Notes under the pieces: model-generated
The model's input: only the letters and a program-made list of their open reading frames with translations
Database searches by the model: none
Told to the model about the DNA's origin: nothing
In this document: in pieces, positions 53,151 through 61,731 of the stretch
How positions within the stretch are numbered: the first letter of the stretch is position 1
How the letters are laid out: every line of letters starts with the position of its first letter
Source of the DNA: Pseudarthrobacter sp. GA104
Lineage (GTDB): Bacteria; Actinomycetota; Actinomycetes; Actinomycetales; Micrococcaceae
Direction: 5' to 3'
Length of the DNA: 64,000 bases
NCBI RefSeq assembly: GCF_009741265.1
Contig: NZ_WOWL01000001.1
Span: forward strand, 2,356,001 to 2,420,000
Translations under genes and position numbers: made by a program

Positions 53151-54242
53151 ATGACGGACAGTACGACGACGGCGGCCCGCCAGGAGCCGGCGCCCGGCAC
53201 CTTCGTGCCGGGCACGGGGCCTGCAGTACATGCCCCCGGCCGCACGTTTGGAGGGCCGCGCGCCGCCTGGCTGCTGGCCGCCGTCGTTGTACTGGCGCTG
53301 CTGGCCGGGGCCTCCCTGGCCATTGGCGCGCGGGGCCTTCCCCTCGCCACCGTGTGGCAGGCGCTCACCTCGTTTGATCCCGCCAACGGCGACCACGCCG
53401 TGGTCCACGCCCGCATTCCCCGCACCGTCCTTGGCCTGCTGGCCGGCGGTGCGCTGGGCCTTGCGGGCGCAGCCATGCAGGGCGTGGCCCGCAACCCGCT
53501 CGCGGACCCGGGCATTTTGGGTGTTAACGCCGGCGCGGCCCTGGCCGTGGTCACCGGCATCTATGTTTTCGGCGTCGGATCCCTCTCCGGCTACATCTGG
53601 TTCGCCTTCGTCGGGGCAGCAGCCGCCGCCGTCGTGGTGTACCTCATTGCTTCCCTGGGCCGGGACGGCGCCACCCCGGTGAAGCTCGCCCTGGCAGGCG
53701 CGGCACTGAATGCCGGCCTGTACTCGCTGATGAACGTCATCCTGGTCTCCAGCCAGGACACTTTGGACCGGTTCCGCTTCTGGCAGGTGGGCGGCATCGC
53801 CGGGCGCGACTGGTCCGCGGTGCTCTCCGGACTTCCATTCCTTGCCGCGGGGGCCTTCATTGTGCTGCTGACCGGCCGCATCCTCAACAGCCTGGCCCTC
53901 GGCGACGACATTGCCCGCGGCCTCGGCCAGCGCGTTGGACTGGCAAGGGCCGTCACGGCCCTCGGCATCGTGCTGCTGTGCGGCTCCGCCACTGCCCTTG
54001 CCGGACCCGTCGCCTTCGTGGGCCTGGTCATCCCGCATGCGGTCCGCTTCCTCACCGGCCCCGACTACCGCTGGATCCTGCCGTTCTCCCTGGTCCTTGC
54101 GCCGGCGCTGCTGCTGGGGGCCGACATCATCGGCCGCGTGGTCCTCCTGCCCGGCGAAGTCCCGGCCGGCATCATGACCGCCCTCGTCGGCGCGCCCGTC
54201 TTCGTCTGGCTGATTCGCCGCGGCAAGGGAGCCGGACTGTGA
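53151..54242 (+). CDS. FecCD-family siderophore permease 1
   Basis: This 363-residue integral membrane protein of the FecCD/BtuC family should have about nine to ten helices. RIPRTVLGLLAGGALGLAGAAMQGVARNPLADPGILGVNAGAA and VAFVGLVIPHAVRFLTGPDYRW are the family blocks; the latter contains the loop that docks on the ATPase. It forms the pore with the next gene's product. It begins 25 bases after the binding-protein gene, and its stop overlaps the next GTG start (GTGA), so translation is coupled. Confidence 0.92.
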   Translation: MTDSTTTAARQEPAPGTFVPGTGPAVHAPGRTFGGPRAAWLLAAVVVLALLAGASLAIGARGLPLATVWQALTSFDPANGDHAVVHARIPRTVLGLLAGGALGLAGAAMQGVARNPLADPGILGVNAGAALAVVTGIYVFGVGSLSGYIWFAFVGAAAAAVVVYLIASLGRDGATPVKLALAGAALNAGLYSLMNVILVSSQDTLDRFRFWQVGGIAGRDWSAVLSGLPFLAAGAFIVLLTGRILNSLALGDDIARGLGQRVGLARAVTALGIVLLCGSATALAGPVAFVGLVIPHAVRFLTGPDYRWILPFSLVLAPALLLGADIIGRVVLLPGEVPAGIMTALVGAPVFVWLIRRGKGAGL

Positions 54243-55351
54243 GCATCACCAAAACCCCCGTCGACCTGTCAGATACGGCTCCGACAACCGGCTTTAAGGG
54301 ACCAAGACTGACAGGGCAACGCCGGGGACGGCTGCGGGTGAACCGGACCGCCGTCCTCGCCGCCGCCGTCGTAATCCTCTTCGCAGTGTCCGTGCTGCTG
54401 GGCAGCTATACCGTGACCATCCCGGACTTCTTCAAAATCCTCGTTGGGCACCTGACAGGCGGGGAAAAGGTCCCCGGCGCCAGCTTCATCGTGATGGAGA
54501 ACAAGCTGCCGCGGGCGGTCCTCGGCACCATGGTGGGCCTGGCGTTCGGCCTGGCCGGTGCCCTGTTCCAGACCATGCTGCGCAACCCGCTGGCCAGCCC
54601 GGACGTCATCGGCATCAGCTACGGCGCCAGCGCCGCCGCGGTGGCCGCCATCGTCATTTTCGGTGCGTCCGGTGCCGTGGTTTCCGGGGCAGCGCTTGCC
54701 GGCGCGCTCGGCGTCGCGGCGCTGATCTACGCCATCTCCAGCGGCACCGTGGGCGGAACCGGCCGCGGTGATGCCGCCGGCAACCGGCTCATCCTGGCGG
54801 GTGTGGGCATCGCCGCCGCGCTGCATGCCGTGGTGAGCTTCCTGATGACCCGCGCAGACATCCGCACCGCAGCGGATGCCCTCGTCTGGCTCAACGGCTC
54901 CCTGAACTCCGCCAGCTGGGACCGGGCCGGGGTGCTGGCCCTTGCCCTCGCCGTCCTGATTCCCGCCGTTGCAGCCATCGCCGGGCCGCTGCGCATCCTG
55001 GAGCTCGGCCCCGATGCCGCCGCCGGCCTGGGCATCCGCGTCGGTGCCACCCGCCTCGCGCTGGTCACCATCGCTGTCTCGCTCGCGGCAGTGGCGACGG
55101 CGGCTGCCGGCCCGGTCTCGTTCGTCGCCTTCCTGGCCGGGCCCATCGCCCGGCGCTTTACCGGCAAGGCCAGCCTCCCGGCGTCGGCCCTGGTGGGCGC
55201 CCTCATTGTCCTCGCGGCAGACTACCTCGCCGCCAATCTTGCACCCCTGCTGCTGGACGGCACCGTCCTGCCGGTGGGCGTCATCACCGGTGCGCTCGGT
55301 GCCCCGTTCCTGCTGTGGCTCCTGGTCACGGCCAACCGAAAGGAAGCCTGA
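54239..55351 (+). CDS. FecCD-family siderophore permease 2
   Basis: This 370-residue permease pairs with the previous one. LPRAVLGTMVGLAFGLAGALFQTMLRNPLASPDVIGISYGAS and AGPVSFVAFLAGPIARRFTG are the corresponding family blocks. The N-terminus (about 40 residues) is polar. The longer open reading frame upstream lies inside permease 1, and GTG 54239, overlapping its stop, is the coupled start. It is followed one base later by the ATPase start. Confidence 0.9.
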   Translation: MSITKTPVDLSDTAPTTGFKGPRLTGQRRGRLRVNRTAVLAAAVVILFAVSVLLGSYTVTIPDFFKILVGHLTGGEKVPGASFIVMENKLPRAVLGTMVGLAFGLAGALFQTMLRNPLASPDVIGISYGASAAAVAAIVIFGASGAVVSGAALAGALGVAALIYAISSGTVGGTGRGDAAGNRLILAGVGIAAALHAVVSFLMTRADIRTAADALVWLNGSLNSASWDRAGVLALALAVLIPAVAAIAGPLRILELGPDAAAGLGIRVGATRLALVTIAVSLAAVATAAAGPVSFVAFLAGPIARRFTGKASLPASALVGALIVLAADYLAANLAPLLLDGTVLPVGVITGALGAPFLLWLLVTANRKEA

Positions 55352-55352
55352 C

Positions 55353-56168
55353 GTGGCAGTTCTCAACGCCAAGGACCTGACGCTGAAATATGACCAGCGC
55401 TGCGTGGTGGACGGGCTCAACGCCGAAATCCCGGAAGGCAAGGTGACCATGATCGTGGGTGCCAACGCCTGCGGGAAGTCCACCCTCCTCCGAGGCCTGT
55501 CCCGGCTCCTCAAACCTGCGGCCGGCACCGTCGCCCTGGACGGCAAGGACATCCACTCGCTGCCCGCCCGTCAACTGGCCCGCACCCTGGGCCTCCTCCC
55601 GCAGCACCCCACAGCCCCGGACGGCATCACCGTGAGGGACCTGGTGGGCCGCGGACGCTATCCGCACCAGGGCTTCTTCCGGAGCTGGAGCCCGCAGGAT
55701 GAGGCTGCGGTGCGGCGCGCACTGGAAGCCACCGAGACGCTGGCCCTCGCCGGGCGGAACGTGGACGAACTCTCCGGCGGACAGCGGCAGCGGGTATGGA
55801 TCGCCATGGCTTTAGCGCAGGAAACCGACGTGCTGCTCCTGGACGAGCCCACCACCTACCTGGACCTCGCGCACCAGGTGGAGGTCCTGGACCTCGTGAC
55901 AGACCTGAACCGGCAGCGGGGCACCACCGTGGCCATCGTCCTGCATGACCTGAACCTGGCCGCCCGGTACGCGGACACCGTTATCGCCATGAAGGGCGGG
56001 GCCGTGGTGGCAGTCGGTTCCCCCGCCGAGGTGGTCACGGAGGGCCTGGTCCGCAATGTCTTTGGCCTCGAGTCCCGCGTTATCCCCGATCCCCTTTCCG
56101 GAACACCCCTGGTCATTCCCATCGGCCGCCACCACGTCCCCGCCAACGAACTGGAGCTCGTTTCATGA
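55353..56168 (+). CDS. Siderophore ABC transporter ATPase (FecE-like)
   Basis: This 271-residue ABC ATPase powers siderophore import. Walker A is GANACGKSTLLRG (the usual GPNGCGKST with two changes), the Q-loop is in GLLPQHPT, the signature is ELSGGQRQRVWIAMALAQ, Walker B is VLLLDEPTTYLD and the switch His is in VLHDLNLAARYAD. All catalytic residues are present. The GTG start at 55353 is right after the permease stop and has AAAGGAAG upstream. Its stop overlaps the next gene (ATGA). Confidence 0.93.
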   Translation: MAVLNAKDLTLKYDQRCVVDGLNAEIPEGKVTMIVGANACGKSTLLRGLSRLLKPAAGTVALDGKDIHSLPARQLARTLGLLPQHPTAPDGITVRDLVGRGRYPHQGFFRSWSPQDEAAVRRALEATETLALAGRNVDELSGGQRQRVWIAMALAQETDVLLLDEPTTYLDLAHQVEVLDLVTDLNRQRGTTVAIVLHDLNLAARYADTVIAMKGGAVVAVGSPAEVVTEGLVRNVFGLESRVIPDPLSGTPLVIPIGRHHVPANELELVS

Positions 56169-57220
56169 AAACCCGGGAAACTGCCGCCGCAAAGACGATG
56201 AACACCGAGCCCATGACCCTGGCGTTCGAAGTCACCGTGACATCGGTCCAGGAATTGAGCCCCAACTTCCGCAGGATCACGTTCGGCGGGTACTCGCTGC
56301 GGGACTTCGGCGTCCACGGCGACACCCTGGACCTCCGGATCAAGCTCATGATCCCGTCCCTCGCGGCGGACGGCAGCCCGCTGCCCCTCCCGGTGTTCGA
56401 AATGAGCTCCTCCGGCTGGTACCGCGAATGGCTCGCCATGGATCCTGCCGTCCGGGGCTCGATGCGGACCTACACGGTCCGGCAGTCGCGCCTCGACGCT
56501 GTGTACCCGGAAATCGACGTCGACTTCGTGATGCACTTTGACCACTGTGGCAACGGCGGGCCGGCCGCCAACTGGGCCCTCAACGCGAAGCCGGGCAACG
56601 CCATCACCATCATCGGGCCCAACAACAGGGCCGCGCACTGCGTCACCGCCGAGACCTACTCAGGCATCGAATGGCGCCCCGGACTGGCGCAGCGCATCCT
56701 GCTGGCCGGCGACGAAACAGCCGTCCCGGCCATCTCCGCCATCCTGGAAAGCCTGCCGGAATACATGACCGGGCACGCCTTCCTGGAAGTCCCCGAAGCC
56801 GGCGACTTCCTCGAACTGACCTCGCCGGCCGACATCGAAATCACCTGGCTGGCCCGAGGCGCCTCGATCGGCCGCTCCCGCCCGCACGGCGAGCTGCTCC
56901 AGCAGGCAGTGCGTTCGGCGGTTCCTGAGCCCGGTTGGGTTGGCATCAAAGCGTCCGACGGCGGCGCCGGCCCGGAGCCCGAAGACGTCAACGTGGATGT
57001 GGACATCCTCTGGGAGACCCCCGCGCGGATGGAGACTTCGGACATCCAGGCCACCAAGAACCCCGACAGACCGGCCGGCGCCATGCCCTTCTACGCCTGG
57101 ATCGCCGGGGAAGCCGCCGTCATCAAGGACATGCGCCGCTACCTGGTCCGGGACGTCGGAATCGACCGGAAACAGGTCGCGTTCATGGGCTACTGGCGCC
57201 AGGGCAAGGCCGAGCTGTAG
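56165..57220 (+). CDS. Siderophore-interacting protein (FAD/NAD(P)H ferric-siderophore reductase)
   Basis: This 351-residue protein is the cytoplasmic reductase of the SIP family (ViuB/YqjH-like), which releases iron from imported siderophore by reducing it. MRTYTVRQSR is the FAD-binding RxYTxR motif; the FAD domain is followed by LAGDETAVPAISAILESLPEYM for NAD(P)H binding. The C-terminus FMGYWRQGKAEL fits the family. It starts inside the ATPase stop codon (ATGA), so import and iron release are encoded as one unit. Confidence 0.93.
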   Translation: MKTRETAAAKTMNTEPMTLAFEVTVTSVQELSPNFRRITFGGYSLRDFGVHGDTLDLRIKLMIPSLAADGSPLPLPVFEMSSSGWYREWLAMDPAVRGSMRTYTVRQSRLDAVYPEIDVDFVMHFDHCGNGGPAANWALNAKPGNAITIIGPNNRAAHCVTAETYSGIEWRPGLAQRILLAGDETAVPAISAILESLPEYMTGHAFLEVPEAGDFLELTSPADIEITWLARGASIGRSRPHGELLQQAVRSAVPEPGWVGIKASDGGAGPEPEDVNVDVDILWETPARMETSDIQATKNPDRPAGAMPFYAWIAGEAAVIKDMRRYLVRDVGIDRKQVAFMGYWRQGKAEL

Positions 57221-57242
57221 CCTCAGCCGGAAAAGGGCTGCC

Positions 57243-58193
57243 TTACTTGTAGACGCGGACCCAATCGACCTGCATCTGCGATGGCTTGGTGGCGGAGCCG
57301 TCCGGGAACCAATCCAGCTGCACTGTCTGCTTCATTACGGTAGAGGGCTGGTGCGCCGGGTTCGTGTCCGTGAAGGTCTTTACTCCGTCGACGTATCCGC
57401 TGATGCCGTCCGGGGTCCACTCCACCGCGTAGTTGTGCCACTGCGTGCCATCGACAGGCGTCGCCGCTGTGGTCTGGAAATCCGCTCCACCACAGGCGTA
57501 GTGCAGGAAGAACCTCATCACGGAGGTGACTGAGCTGCCCTCGGCATAATCGATCTCGGCGCAGTTCGGGGCACTGTTGTTGTTGAGGATCAGGACCGGG
57601 TGGTATTTCGGGTCCCGCGCATTGGTTTTCATGCGCGTTTCCCAACGGCCATACCTTTGCTCCGCGAACTTTGCCGACATGCCTCCAGTGGTGCCGGCTG
57701 CGTCTCCGCTAACGGTGGCTACGCCGTTGGCAACGGACCAGGCCTGGGGGCTGCGCAGGCCTTTGCCTGCATGCCCTGCACTGTTATAGACACTCCATTT
57801 CGTCCGGTCCGGTGCGCCGGTGTAGGAGAATTCGTCGCCCGTCAGGACCGGGCCCCAACCGAAGGCGGTAGCTGCCTGCGCACCGTCACCCGTCGTCGCG
57901 AGAGCCTGGCTGACCGGCTGGGCGGCCGCAGCCGCAGGCGCGGGTGCCGCGGCAGGCGCCGGCGCAGACGTGACCGGTGTCGCCTCGGTTGCCTCCTCCG
58001 CAGCTGGAGTCTGGCTGCTCGAAGCCGTGGCCGCCGGAGATGCTGTGTCCGTGTCAGTGGGGCCTGGAGTGGCAGGCGCGGACGCGCCGTCGGCCGAGGA
58101 TGGGTCAGCCGCCCCGTTGGTCGTAGGGGCCGGGCCGCATCCTGTCAGGGACAAAGCACCCATGGTCATAACGATGGCTATTTTCTTGAACAA
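57243..58193 (-). CDS. GH16-family glycoside hydrolase lipoprotein
   Basis: This 316-residue secreted enzyme has a lipoprotein signal (FKKIAIVMTMGALSLTGC, lipidated Cys19), a Pro/Ala/Thr-rich linker to about residue 115, and a GH16 domain with the catalytic AEIDYAEGS (EIDxxE) motif, consistent with a beta-1,3- or 1,3-1,4-glucanase or related activity. The start is TTG 58193, four bases after CGGAGG; the longer frame to 58349 gives no signal peptide. The 5' region is GC-rich with hairpins. It converges on the siderophore operon. Confidence 0.85.
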   Translation of the reverse strand: MFKKIAIVMTMGALSLTGCGPAPTTNGAADPSSADGASAPATPGPTDTDTASPAATASSSQTPAAEEATEATPVTSAPAPAAAPAPAAAAAQPVSQALATTGDGAQAATAFGWGPVLTGDEFSYTGAPDRTKWSVYNSAGHAGKGLRSPQAWSVANGVATVSGDAAGTTGGMSAKFAEQRYGRWETRMKTNARDPKYHPVLILNNNSAPNCAEIDYAEGSSVTSVMRFFLHYACGGADFQTTAATPVDGTQWHNYAVEWTPDGISGYVDGVKTFTDTNPAHQPSTVMKQTVQLDWFPDGSATKPSQMQVDWVRVYK

Positions 58194-58533
58194 GATACCT
58201 CCGGGCTTAGGGCAGGAAGAAACGACTGATGCACTTGAGACGTTGACGAGTGCGGAAAGCATCTTTGGGCCCCCTTTGGCGGGGCCAGAGCTAGCAGGCG
58301 CCGAAGGGGCGCAGCGGGGTCCAGTGATCGGGCGCCCGGGGCCCTGCATTGGGGCCAGCCGCCCACGTTACCTGATCGTGACCATCGGTCGCAAAAATAC
58401 GACAAGGACCAAGTAGCTGCTGATCGGGCCGATCTGGCCCGGCTCGCGGACCCTGCCGGCAGCTGTCGCCCTTCTGCACATCCTGTTGCTGTCCGTTTAC
58501 CTTGGCGTCTCTTTGGGCGGTTACTTTCGTCGG
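58194..58533. promoter_or_regulatory. 340-bp divergent intergenic region with GC-rich hairpins
   Basis: Between the GH16 gene (leftward) and SGNH gene (rightward). On the GH16 side, GGCCCC (58268-58273) pairs with GGGGCC (58281-58286), and further GC-rich arms lie around 58296-58346, so the GH16 leader RNA could be strongly folded. I could not match it to a known riboswitch. On the right, TACTTT at 58522-58527 precedes the SGNH start by six bases. Confidence 0.4.
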
Positions 58534-59379
58534 ATGGGTGCTAATCCTTTGCTTCCGGAGCTGGAGGGCCGGCGGGTATTTGTTGCCTTGGGCGATTCGT
58601 TTACCGAGGGCGTCGGGGACCGGGATGAGCGGCTGCCCAACGGGGTCCGGGGCTGGGCAGACCGGGTTGCGGAGAAACTGGCCAAGGCCCAGCCGGGTTG
58701 GCGGTACGCGAACCTGGCCATCCGGAGCAAACGCCTCCGGCAGATCATCAACGAGCAGCTGGAACCGGCACTGGCAATGAAGCCCGCCCTGGTAACGCTG
58801 TACGCGGGCGGCAATGACATCCTGGACCTGAAGACGGACATGGTGGCCCTCATGGCCGACTATGAAAACTTCGTGGCACAGCTGGCGGAGACCGGAGCTA
58901 CCTTGGTGCTCTTTACCGGTTTCGACGTCAAGGTCTCAGCGCTGTTGGAACCGCTGAAGAAGCGCAACACCTTCTACAACCAGCGGGTTCGGGCGATTGC
59001 GGCAAAATATGGCGCAGTCCTGGTGGATTACTGGTCCCTCGATGCCTTCCATGACCGGCGGATGTGGGACTCGGACCGGCTCCACATGTCCAAGGCCGGG
59101 CACAAATACCTGGCAGGGCAGGTGCTGGACCGGCTGGGCGTGCCCCACAAGATCACGCCCAAGGACTGGGAACCGCCCTTACGGCCCAGTCTGCGGGAGT
59201 GGGAGCGGCAGCAGCGGCGCTGGATCCACGACTGGGTACTGCCGCTCTTCGGCCGCAAACTTCGCGGCGTCACCCTGGGGGACGAGCTCACCCCGCGGTG
59301 GCCGGAACCGGTGAAGGTGCCGCGGAAAGGCGGGCTGAAGAAGCTGGCGGCGAAGTCCTACTGCAGTGAAGCCAACTAG
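58534..59379 (+). CDS. SGNH/GDSL hydrolase 1
   Basis: This 281-residue esterase-type hydrolase has block I VALGDSFTEGVGD with the catalytic Ser, block III YAGGNDIL and block V DRLHMSKAGH with the catalytic Asp and His. No signal peptide, so it is probably cytoplasmic. The C-terminal 70 residues are basic and Trp-rich. ATG 58534 has TACTTT six bases upstream and no ribosome site, so the mRNA is probably leaderless. It is clearly paralogous to the gene at 60311. The substrate is unknown. Confidence 0.88.
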   Translation: MGANPLLPELEGRRVFVALGDSFTEGVGDRDERLPNGVRGWADRVAEKLAKAQPGWRYANLAIRSKRLRQIINEQLEPALAMKPALVTLYAGGNDILDLKTDMVALMADYENFVAQLAETGATLVLFTGFDVKVSALLEPLKKRNTFYNQRVRAIAAKYGAVLVDYWSLDAFHDRRMWDSDRLHMSKAGHKYLAGQVLDRLGVPHKITPKDWEPPLRPSLREWERQQRRWIHDWVLPLFGRKLRGVTLGDELTPRWPEPVKVPRKGGLKKLAAKSYCSEAN

Positions 59380-59420
59380 CGTCCCCGGCCTGAGCCTTAG
59401 GCCTCAGCTGTCCGGCAGAT

Positions 59421-59708
59421 TTAGCTGTCCAGGAGGATTTCGTAGCCCGGCGCCACCCTTGCGGCGTGGAACTCCATGACTTCGAAGTCCGCAACGCCGT
59501 TCGTGTAGAACGGGTCCTGCTTCAGGCAGGCATCGAGGGTGGCGCGGTCCGCCTGGGAGAGCAGCAGGCCGCCCGTCCGCGGCACCTTGCGGCCTGCGGC
59601 AATAAAGACTCCGTCATCAAAGGCCTTCTGAAGCCAGGAAATGTGGCCCTCATTGTGGAAGTCCACGATGTCCTGCGGAACCCGGTAACTCAGGGAGACA
59701 ACATACAT
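59421..59708 (-). CDS. YciI-like protein
   Basis: This 95-residue protein matches the YciI fold: a beta strand with YVVSLSYRVPQDIV, HISWLQKAFDDGVFIAAGRKVPRTGGLLLSQ with the conserved His, and DPFYTNGVADFEVMEFHAAR. YciI-like domains are dimeric ferredoxin-like proteins, some acting as dehydrochlorinase-like enzymes; the role here is unknown. ATG 59708 has TAGGCT six bases upstream on its strand and is probably leaderless. It lies between the two SGNH genes on the opposite strand. Confidence 0.85.
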   Translation of the reverse strand: MYVVSLSYRVPQDIVDFHNEGHISWLQKAFDDGVFIAAGRKVPRTGGLLLSQADRATLDACLKQDPFYTNGVADFEVMEFHAARVAPGYEILLDS

Positions 59709-59778
59709 GGCCCCAGCCTACCGGCCGCCACAGGACCTACTTGAAGGATCAACCAGGCCGCTCTCGTAGAATGAGGGA

Positions 59779-60258
59779 ATGACCGAACCGCGCTGGCTCA
59801 ACGCCGACGAACGCCGAGCCTGGCTGGCCCTGGTGAGCATCAATACCCTCCTGCCTGCGGCCTTGGACACCAAGCTCCACACAGCGGGAAAGCTTTCGCT
59901 TTTCGACTACACCGTCCTGGCCATGCTCTCCGAAGCGGAAGGCAGGTTCTTGCCCATGAGCGAACTCGCTGCCCGCAGCAGCGCGTCGTTGTCCCGGCTC
60001 TCGCACGTGGTGACCAAGCTGCAGAAGCGCGGCTGGGTGGAGCGGCGGCCGCATCCCCATGATGCCCGGGTCACCACCGCACACCTCACCGACGAGGGGA
60101 TGGCAACCATCGTGGGCCTTGCACCCGGCCATGTGGAGGACGTCCGTGACCTGTTCCTTGATGCCCTCACCGAGCAGGACGTCCTTGACCTGGCCCGGAT
60201 CGGCGAAAAGGTAGTGGGCCGGCTGGATGCGGACCACTGGATCCTGAGGGAAAACTAG
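59779..60258 (+). CDS. MarR-family regulator
   Basis: This 159-residue protein has a MarR winged helix: FDYTVLAMLSEAEGRFLPMSELAARSSASLSRLSHVVTKLQKRGWVERR, then the wing PHPHDARVTTAHLTDEG and a C-terminal dimer helix. Length is typical. ATG 59779 has TAGAAT six bases upstream, so it is probably leaderless. It is divergent from the YciI-like gene by about 70 bases and 52 bases before SGNH hydrolase 2, either of which it might control. The ligand is unknown. Confidence 0.88.
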   Translation: MTEPRWLNADERRAWLALVSINTLLPAALDTKLHTAGKLSLFDYTVLAMLSEAEGRFLPMSELAARSSASLSRLSHVVTKLQKRGWVERRPHPHDARVTTAHLTDEGMATIVGLAPGHVEDVRDLFLDALTEQDVLDLARIGEKVVGRLDADHWILREN

Positions 60259-60310
60259 GGTCCCTCGCCCGCGGTTGGTTGCTTCCAACAACTGATGGCA
60301 AACTATCCGA

Positions 60311-61072
60311 ATGGATTTCACAACCCGGTTCGTTGCCCTTGGCGACTCCTTCACGGAGGGTGTGGGCGACGACGATTCCACCCGCCCCAATGGTGTCCGC
60401 GGCTGGGCGGACCGCGTGGCCCAACAGCTGGGAGCCGCTGACCCCGCCTTCGGCTACGCCAACCTCGCCATCCGCGGGAGGAAGCTCCGCCACATCCTGG
60501 CTGAGCAGGTGGACGCCGCCGTGGAACTTAAACCCACCCTGGTGAGCATCTACGCGGGGGCCAACGACATCCTGCGCCCCAGGATCGACATCGATGACCT
60601 TTTGGTGGAGTACGACGACGCCATCGCCAAGCTGCGTGCCACCGGTGCCGCCGTGGTGATGTTCACGGGATTCGACGCGCGTGGCTCGAAGGTGTTCAGC
60701 ACCATGCGTGGGCGCACGGCCATCTACAACGAACTGGTCCGCGGCATCGCCGGCGACCACGGCGCGCTGCTGGTGGACTACTGGCGCTTCAGCGAGTACT
60801 ACGACTGGGGCATGTGGGCGCAGGACCGGATGCACATGTCCGCTGCCGGGCACGCCAACATGGCCAAGCGGGTGCTGGACGTCCTGGAGCACGACCACTC
60901 CATCGACATCCCGCCCATGACGCCCGTCCCCGAACTCAGCGGGCTGGACGCCATCCGGGCCAACGCCCGGTGGTTCCGCGAGTACGCCGGGCCGTGGGTG
61001 GTCCGCCGGGTCACCGGGAAGTCGTCCGGGGACGGCCTTAGGCCGAGGTACCCACAGCTCACGCACCTCTAA
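60311..61072 (+). CDS. SGNH/GDSL hydrolase 2
   Basis: This 253-residue protein is a paralogue of the 58534 gene. It shares VALGDSFTEGVGD, PNGVRGWADRVA, YANLAIRG, IYAGANDIL, FTGFDARGS and DRMHMSAAGHANM, so the Ser, Asn and Asp-His catalytic residues are all present. The C-terminus (FREYAGPWVVRRVTGKSSG) also corresponds. No signal peptide. It may be co-transcribed with the MarR gene. The start at ATG 60311 fits the conserved N-terminus, though no good ribosome site is seen. Confidence 0.88.
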   Translation: MDFTTRFVALGDSFTEGVGDDDSTRPNGVRGWADRVAQQLGAADPAFGYANLAIRGRKLRHILAEQVDAAVELKPTLVSIYAGANDILRPRIDIDDLLVEYDDAIAKLRATGAAVVMFTGFDARGSKVFSTMRGRTAIYNELVRGIAGDHGALLVDYWRFSEYYDWGMWAQDRMHMSAAGHANMAKRVLDVLEHDHSIDIPPMTPVPELSGLDAIRANARWFREYAGPWVVRRVTGKSSGDGLRPRYPQLTHL

Positions 61073-61115
61073 CCCCGGGCCTGCTTATACACCCTCCAGC
61101 GCCGGATTGGTCTTT

Positions 61116-61170
61116 AATTGCGCGAACTCGTAGACTTGGTAGGCGCTAAGTGCGCGGAGCGTGCGCAATT
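61116..61170. other. Inverted repeat in the gap before rpmB
   Basis: AATTGCGC (61116-61123) and GCGCAATT (61163-61170) form a long-loop inverted repeat in the 253-base gap 61073-61325. It may end SGNH transcription. I see no gene in the gap. I looked for a Zur-type box before rpmB and did not find a convincing one. Confidence 0.35.
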
Positions 61171-61325
61171 GCTCCGGTTGCCCGGTAATTTCTCCAGGGT
61201 GGCCGGTAGTTAGGGGCTCAAGTTGCGTGACTAACCGTTGCCCTTCTTCATTTTTGGGTCGCCCTTAGCAGCATGGTCCAGCAGCAGATATGCGGATCAT
61301 TACTTTCAATTCTTGAGGAGAAGTC

Positions 61326-61562
61326 ATGGCAGCACACTGCCAAGTGACCGGAGCCGAGCCGGGCTTTGGGCACAGCATTTCGCACTCGCACCGCCGCAAC
61401 AAGCGCCGGTTCGATCCGAACATTCAGAAGAAGCGCTACTGGGTTCCGTCCCTGCGCCGTAACGTCACGCTGCAGGTCTCTGCACGTGGCATCAAGACCA
61501 TCGACGTACGCGGCATCGACGTAGTCGTCGCCCAGATTCTGGCTCGTGGGGTGAAGCTCTAG
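61326..61562 (+). CDS. rpmB: 50S ribosomal protein L28
   Basis: This 78-residue protein is L28, starting [31 protein letters not shown], and has just one cysteine instead of the zinc-binding set of the C+ form, so it is the zinc-free type. It binds 23S rRNA in the large subunit. The start at 61326 follows GAGGAGA. The stop shares its last base with the rpmG GTG start. It heads the L28-L33-S14 operon. Confidence 0.95.
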   Translation: MAAHCQVTGAEPGFGHSISHSHRRNKRRFDPNIQKKRYWVPSLRRNVTLQVSARGIKTIDVRGIDVVVAQILARGVKL

Positions 61563-61729
61563 TGGCTAAGGACAAGGACGTACGTCCGATCATCAAGCTC
61601 AAGTCGACTGCGGGCACGGGTTACACCTACGTAACCCGCAAGAACCGTCGTAACGATCCGGACCGCATGGTCCTGAAGAAGTACGACCCCAAGATCCGCC
61701 AGCACGTCGAATTCCGAGAGGAGCGCTAA
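61562..61729 (+). CDS. rpmG: 50S ribosomal protein L33 (zinc-free form)
   Basis: This 55-residue protein is L33: [19 protein letters not shown], then [20 protein letters not shown] and the C-terminal VEFREER. It has no cysteines, so it is the C- (zinc-independent) form. GTG 61562 overlaps the rpmB stop by one base. It lies two bases before rpsN, whose ribosome site (GAGGAG) is within its last codons. Confidence 0.95.
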   Translation: MAKDKDVRPIIKLKSTAGTGYTYVTRKNRRNDPDRMVLKKYDPKIRQHVEFREER

Positions 61730-61731
61730 AC

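Noticed and set aside
61200..61325. Zur box before rpmB
   Set aside because: Searched by eye for a TGATAATGATTATCA-like dyad; only loose AT-rich matches were found.
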